DNA from: Candidatus Sulfotelmatobacter sp.
Lineage (GTDB): Bacteria > Acidobacteriota > Terriglobia > Terriglobales > Acidobacteriaceae
Length of the DNA stretch: 9,768 nt
Reading direction: 5' to 3'
NCBI GenBank assembly: GCA_030045935.1
Contig: JASIEN010000160.1
Location: 1-9,768, forward strand
The position numbers and the translations under genes are program-made. Below are positions 7,439-9,768 of this stretch, one piece after another. Below the pieces are notes generated by a model. The model saw nothing but the letters and a program-made list of their open reading frames with translations, was not told the origin of the DNA and did not search any database. The number at the start of each line of letters is the position of its first letter. Position 1 is the stretch's first letter.

Positions 7439-7467
7439 ACCGTAAAAGAACGCAATAGCAACGTCAA
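7439..7467 (-). promoter_or_regulatory. Predicted promoter for the small basic protein gene
   Basis: On the minus strand TTGACG (7462-7467) is followed after exactly 17 bases by TACGGT (7439-7444), a good -35 and a weak -10. Transcription would begin around 7432, giving a leader of about 18 bases to the ATG at 7414. The -35 overlaps the right half of the ACGCAAT...ATTGCGT palindrome, consistent with repression. Confidence 0.35.
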
Positions 7468-7531
7468 TTGCGTGCCCGCTACGCATCGTCTATATTTGAC
7501 ATGCGTAACCGCTACGCATAGGTGCTATGCG
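7450..7531. promoter_or_regulatory. Cluster of TACGCAT/ATGCGTA operator-like sites
   Basis: Six related sites lie within 82 bases: ACGCAAT (7450-7456), its exact inverse ATTGCGT (7467-7473), TACGCAT (7480-7486), ATGCGTA (7501-7507), TACGCAT (7513-7519) and ATGCG (7527-7531). CCGCTACGCAT occurs twice (7476-7486 and 7509-7519), offset by 33 bases, about three helical turns. ATGCGTA ACCGC TACGCAT is a perfect 7-base inverted repeat. A plus-strand TTGACA (7496-7501) lies within the cluster, but no good -10 follows. Confidence 0.5.
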
Positions 7532-7743
7532 AAACTTTCTCGGCAAGGATACTTCGGCACGTAATTCAATGCTGTGACGAGGAGCACACATAGATGTGCG
7601 CAGGCAAACGAATGTCTTCCACTCGCTGACAGCCGCAATTTGCGTCCTGTGGTCGCAGACCGTCAGGGGGGAGATTCGGCTGATAAGTGGCAAGGGGGCC
7701 TGATTCTTAACGTTTGCTGCGACGCATATGCTGCAAAGTTCCC

Positions 7744-7926
7744 ATGACTGATCCAGAGAGGTATCTCAGCTTCTCCAATCTCGAAAACGGTCAGCCGGTA
7801 GTCGCCTTCTGTAGCCTATGTGGCAGGCGCTTTGAAGCGCAGCCAGAAACAGGCATGCGCATAGATGACCTAATCCTCAAGGTTCGTGCCGACTTCAATT
7901 CCCACCATTGCAACCCCCAGCATTAG
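7744..7926 (+). CDS. Small CxxC...HHC protein, putative zinc-binding
   Basis: The product is a 60-residue soluble protein. Cys23 and Cys26 form a CSLCGRRFEA knuckle, and the C-terminus has His54, His55 and Cys56 (NSHHC) about 27 residues later, giving a C-X2-C-X27-H-H-C arrangement that could bind one zinc ion like a zinc ribbon or C2HC finger. The segment DDLILKVRADF (41-51) is probably a helix between the ligand pairs. I recall similar small proteins in Acidobacteriota but no known function. The ATG at 7744 is chosen; an in-frame TTG at 7714 would add ten residues and has a G-rich tract too far upstream (7692-7698) to decide the matter. It is read alone, divergent from the basic protein gene and followed by repeats. 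Confidence 0.65.
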   Translation: MTDPERYLSFSNLENGQPVVAFCSLCGRRFEAQPETGMRIDDLILKVRADFNSHHCNPQH

Positions 7927-7949
7927 GGCGGGTGGCCCGCTCCTGCCGT

Positions 7950-8040
7950 GGAAGAGCGGCGCTTCAGCGCCGCGTCAATCGCCGTCATTTACAACTTGTC
8001 ATTCCGAACACGCGCGAGGGGCGGGTGAGGAATCCGCTTT
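7950..8040 (+). repeat. Left arm of a 91-base inverted repeat pair
   Basis: The outer 23 bases begin GGAAGAGCGGCGCTTCAGCG and match the inverse of 8372-8394 in 21 of 23 positions. The innermost GAGGAATCCGCTTT (8027-8040) matches the inverse of 8304-8317 in 12 of 14, and TGTCATTCCGA (7997-8007) also has an inverted counterpart in the right arm. Both arms are exactly 91 bases between these landmarks, while the middle is diverged. The outer part contains its own palindrome GGCGCT-TC-AGCGCC. The 7997-8040 part is a head-only copy of the dispersed repeat at 5913. Confidence 0.75.
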
Positions 8041-8060
8041 GCTACGTGTCCGACGACCCT

Positions 8061-8089
8061 TCTCGATGGCGTCATCCCGAGCGCCCGCG
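8061..8089 (+). repeat. 29-base dispersed repeat, copy 2
   Basis: It matches 6904-6932 with a single G/A difference, in the same orientation about 1.16 kb away. It sits just inside the left inverted arm, and its last bases (CCCGC, 8084-8088) can pair with GCGGG at 8099-8103. Confidence 0.8.
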
Positions 8090-8120
8090 TTTTCACCAGC
8101 GGGGGATCTCCGACTAACCC

Positions 8121-8134
8121 TTGATTCTAATCAA
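8121..8134. promoter_or_regulatory. Perfect FNR/CRP-family-like palindrome TTGAT-N4-ATCAA
   Basis: TTGATTCTAATCAA agrees with every specified base of the FNR/Anr consensus half-sites. It is 426 bases before leuC and 52 bases before an unaccepted small frame, so no target gene is obvious. It could equally be a structural palindrome of the surrounding repeat element. Confidence 0.3.
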
Positions 8135-8303
8135 TAGGGGGTGGGGGAGGGGATATCAAACTGATAAACTTACCACTGAAAACAAATGACTTACCCGATT
8201 TTCACACCCTGCAAATCCATATTTCAACATCAAATTCTCGACGAAATCGAAGCTCTTCGCCCCGAAGACGCACAAGAACGATTTGTGTGGTCGTCACAAG
8301 CAA

Positions 8304-8394
8304 AAAGCAGGTTCCTCCTCGCTCGCTCACTCGCGCGTCGGACTGACACTTATTTAGAAGCTGCTTCAACCCAGCGCTGAAGCGCTGCTCTTCC
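8304..8394 (-). repeat. Right arm of the 91-base inverted repeat pair
   Basis: Read on the minus strand this is the partner of 7950-8040, with GGAAGAGCAGCGCTTCAGCG at the outer end, TGTCAGTCCGA inside and GAGGAACCTGCTTT at the inner end. The last box is identical over 14 bases to 5943-5956, so the inner half is an inverted copy of the dispersed repeat. Confidence 0.75.
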
Positions 8395-8419
8395 CCGGTT
8401 GTTCTGGCTCCTTTTCCCC

Positions 8420-8446
8420 GTGACTCTGTGGTGAAAGGCTTTTCCC
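8420..8446 (+). repeat. Tail segment of the dispersed repeat
   Basis: The segment begins GTGACTCTGTGGTGAAAGGC and matches the tail at 5969-5995 in 24 of 27 positions. At 5913-5995 the head box and tail are separated by only 12 bases; here the corresponding head box (8027-8040) and tail are separated by 379 bases that include the inverted arm. Confidence 0.7.
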
Positions 8447-8518
8447 GCCTTGCCCGCTTCTTTCCGCTGTGAAAAACTAGACGTTCAACCCATCATTCTG
8501 CTTGCCTGATAGGTGAAG

Positions 8519-8546
8519 GCTGAGAGCTGAGAACCGAGAACTGAGA
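8519..8546 (+). repeat. Four-unit 7-base tandem repeat in front of leuC
   Basis: Four units with consensus (G/A)CTGAGA run head to tail: GCTGAGA, GCTGAGA, ACCGAGA, ACTGAGA. The repeat ends 13 bases before the leuC ATG, and GAGA of the last unit is the nearest purine tract that could act as a ribosome binding site. Confidence 0.75.
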
Positions 8547-8559
8547 ACTTGTAGTCATC

Positions 8560-9768
8560 ATGTCCGCTCGCACACTCTTCGAGAAGATTTGGGATTCGCA
8601 CCTGGTTGCGACGCCTGCGGAGCGTTCGCCGATCCTTTATATCGATCTGCATCTGGTGCACGAAGTCACTTCGCCGCAGGCATTCGATGGGTTGCGAGTT
8701 GCCGGAAGAAAGCTGCGCCAGCCGGCGCGAACGGTCGCGACCGTCGACCACAATGTGCCGACCGAGCCGCGAGGGACTCCGATTACCGACCTGATTGCGG
8801 CGCGGCAGATTGCCGCACTGCAGGCCAACTGCAAGGAGTTTGGCGTGCGCCTGTTCGATATAGATTCGCCCGAGCAGGGAATTGTGCACGTGATCGGCCC
8901 GGAGTTGGGATTGACGCAGCCGGGAATGACGATTGTGTGCGGCGATAGCCACACCTCAACCCATGGGGCGTTTGGTGCGCTGGCGTTTGGCATTGGAACG
9001 TCGGAAGTGGAGCATGTGCTGGCGACGCAGTGCCTGGCGCAGCAGAAGCCGAAGACGATGAAGATCGACGTGCGCGGCCCCTTGCCCGAAGGCGTGACGG
9101 CGAAGGATTTGGCGCTGGGAATCATCGGGCACATCGGCACAGACGGCGCGACCGGGCATGTGATCGAGTATGCGGGCGAAGCGGTGCGCGGGCTTTCGAT
9201 GGAAGGCCGCATGACGCTGTGCAATATGAGCATTGAGGCGGGCGCGCGCGCGGGGATGGTCGCTCCGGACGAGACGACGTTTGCGTATGTGCGCGGACGG
9301 CGCTTCGCGCCTGCGGATTGGGAGAACGCGGTTGCGCGGTGGAGGACATTGCCTTCGGATGCTGGCGCTCTGTACGACAAGACCGTGGAGATTGATGCGG
9401 CGCAGTTGTCGCCGTTTGTGACTTGGGGGACGAATCCGGGGATGGTAGCTCCGGTGACCGGGCGCGTGCCGGATTTGTCGGCGTTGCAGGATACGGAGCG
9501 GCGCGCGGCAGAATTGGCTTTGCAGTATATGGGACTCGAGCCGGGAAGGCGGATTCAGGAGATTGGGATCGACCGGGTATTCATTGGGTCGTGCACGAAC
9601 TCGCGGATCGAAGACTTGCGCGCGGCGGCTCGTGTTGCGCGCGGACATCGGGTCGCGGAAAAGGTGCGCGCGATGGTGGTGCCGGGATCACAGACAGTGA
9701 AGCGTGCGGCGGAAGCGGAAGGATTGGACAGGGTTTTCCTGGATGCGGGGTTTGAGTGGAGAGAGTCG
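8560..9768 (+). CDS. leuC: 3-isopropylmalate dehydratase large subunit, C-terminus cut
   Basis: LeuC with LeuD isomerises 2-isopropylmalate to 3-isopropylmalate in leucine synthesis; it is a cytoplasmic aconitase-family enzyme with a [4Fe-4S] cluster. The frame is open for 403 codons to the window edge, against a usual family length of about 465-475. Recognisable segments are MSARTLFEKIWDSHLV at the start, DHNVPTEPRG (residues near 65-75), GDSHTSTHGAFGALAFGIGT (129 onward), EHVLATQ, and VFIGSCTNSRIEDLR with Cys345 as the first cluster ligand. The last residues, AGFEWRES, immediately precede the segment where the other two ligands (CxxC) normally lie, so those are not visible. The ATG at 8560 gives the standard LeuC N-terminus; only a weak GAGAAC lies upstream, contributed by the tandem repeat. 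Codons end in G much more often than in the genes at 2-6 kb. leuD may follow outside the window. Confidence 0.97.
   Translation, partial: MSARTLFEKIWDSHLVATPAERSPILYIDLHLVHEVTSPQAFDGLRVAGRKLRQPARTVATVDHNVPTEPRGTPITDLIAARQIAALQANCKEFGVRLFDIDSPEQGIVHVIGPELGLTQPGMTIVCGDSHTSTHGAFGALAFGIGTSEVEHVLATQCLAQQKPKTMKIDVRGPLPEGVTAKDLALGIIGHIGTDGATGHVIEYAGEAVRGLSMEGRMTLCNMSIEAGARAGMVAPDETTFAYVRGRRFAPADWENAVARWRTLPSDAGALYDKTVEIDAAQLSPFVTWGTNPGMVAPVTGRVPDLSALQDTERRAAELALQYMGLEPGRRIQEIGIDRVFIGSCTNSRIEDLRAAARVARGHRVAEKVRAMVVPGSQTVKRAAEAEGLDRVFLDAGFEWRES

Larger units (their letters stand above)
7415..7743. other. Divergent regulatory region between the two small genes
   Basis: These 329 bases separate the minus-strand basic protein gene from the plus-strand zinc-ribbon-like gene. 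The left third carries the predicted promoter and the TACGCAT/ATGCGTA cluster. The right part has only a small GCACA/TGTGC hairpin (7584-7599) and a G-rich AAGGGGG tract (7692-7698). A 67-codon minus-strand frame (7490-7693) crosses it without recognisable features. Confidence 0.45.
7927..8559. other. Repeat mosaic between the small zinc-ribbon-like gene and leuC
   Basis: In 633 bases there is no gene I can support. In order it holds the left inverted arm (7950-8040), a copy of the 29-base repeat (8061-8089), a CCCGC/GCGGG hairpin (8084-8103), a TTGAT-N4-ATCAA palindrome (8121-8134), a G-rich tract (8137-8152), an AT-richer core, the right inverted arm (8304-8394), the tail repeat (8420-8446) and the 7-base tandem repeat (8519-8546) next to leuC. 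A 64-codon plus-strand frame (8186-8380) lies partly within the right arm and is not accepted as a gene. Confidence 0.6.

Noticed and set aside
6934..7467. 177-codon minus-strand frame overlapping the small basic protein gene in another frame
   Set aside because: The translation is low in complexity and without motifs; the overlapping 56-residue frame has a recognisable basic small-protein pattern.
7082..7564. 160-codon plus-strand frame across the hairpin and the small basic protein gene
   Set aside because: It runs antisense to the better supported basic protein gene and through the operator-like array; composition is Arg/Ser/Phe-rich without domain similarity.
7490..7693. 67-codon minus-strand frame in the divergent regulatory region
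   Set aside because: It has no recognisable motif, its end overlaps the operator-like cluster, and no ribosome binding site is visible.
8186..8380. 64-codon plus-strand frame downstream of the FNR-like palindrome
   Set aside because: Its last 26 or so codons are read out of the right inverted arm (8304 onward), there is no Shine-Dalgarno sequence, and I recognise no domain. It could be reconsidered if other copies of the element conserve it.
7950..8394. CRISPR array
   Set aside because: The repeats are few, inverted rather than direct, of different types and not regularly spaced; no cas gene is present.
8485..9648. Long minus-strand frames opposite leuC
   Set aside because: These are antisense shadows of a high-GC gene whose plus-strand product is unmistakably LeuC.

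Overview
The window looks like a chromosomal stretch from an Acidobacteriota bacterium (Koribacter/Terriglobia-like). This is an inference from the style of the genes, the moderately high GC content, and short dispersed GTCATTCCGAA / GAGGAACCTGCTTT repeats that I recall from that phylum. No 16S or other decisive marker is present. Ten protein-coding genes are supported, two of them cut by the window ends.

Layout. The left edge (minus strand) carries the N-terminal part of a ROK-family sugar kinase, then a MacB/FtsX-type ABC permease transcribed the same way after a 331-base gap. Divergent from the permease is a plus-strand cluster of three genes: an ArnT/PMT-like GT-C membrane glycosyltransferase (2082-3410), a second large membrane protein of unknown function whose GTG start directly abuts the first gene's stop (3411-4931), and a 2OG-Fe(II) dioxygenase (5004-5879). 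Facing them on the minus strand is a family-2 glycosyltransferase of the polyprenol-phosphate sugar type (6001-6801). Together these four could form a pathway in which the GT2 makes a lipid-linked sugar, a GT-C enzyme transfers it outside the membrane, and the oxygenase hydroxylates the acceptor or the glycan. That linkage is an inference from proximity.

From about 6.8 to 8.56 kb the window is sparse in genes and rich in small repeats. It holds only a 56-residue very basic protein (minus) and a 60-residue CxxC...HHC protein (plus). Between and around them lie an operator-like cluster of TACGCAT/ATGCGTA sites, a long imperfect hairpin, several copies of the dispersed repeat, and a striking pair of 91-base inverted arms (7950-8040 and 8304-8394) that enclose a 263-base core with a perfect FNR-like palindrome.

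The right edge is leuC (isopropylmalate isomerase large subunit), which starts at 8560 immediately after a 7-base tandem repeat and runs off the window just before the expected second and third iron-sulfur ligand cysteines.

The best candidates for something undescribed are the inverted-arm element at 7950-8394, the operator-like array next to the small basic protein gene, and the membrane-glycosylation/hydroxylase cluster with its uncharacterised 506-residue membrane protein.
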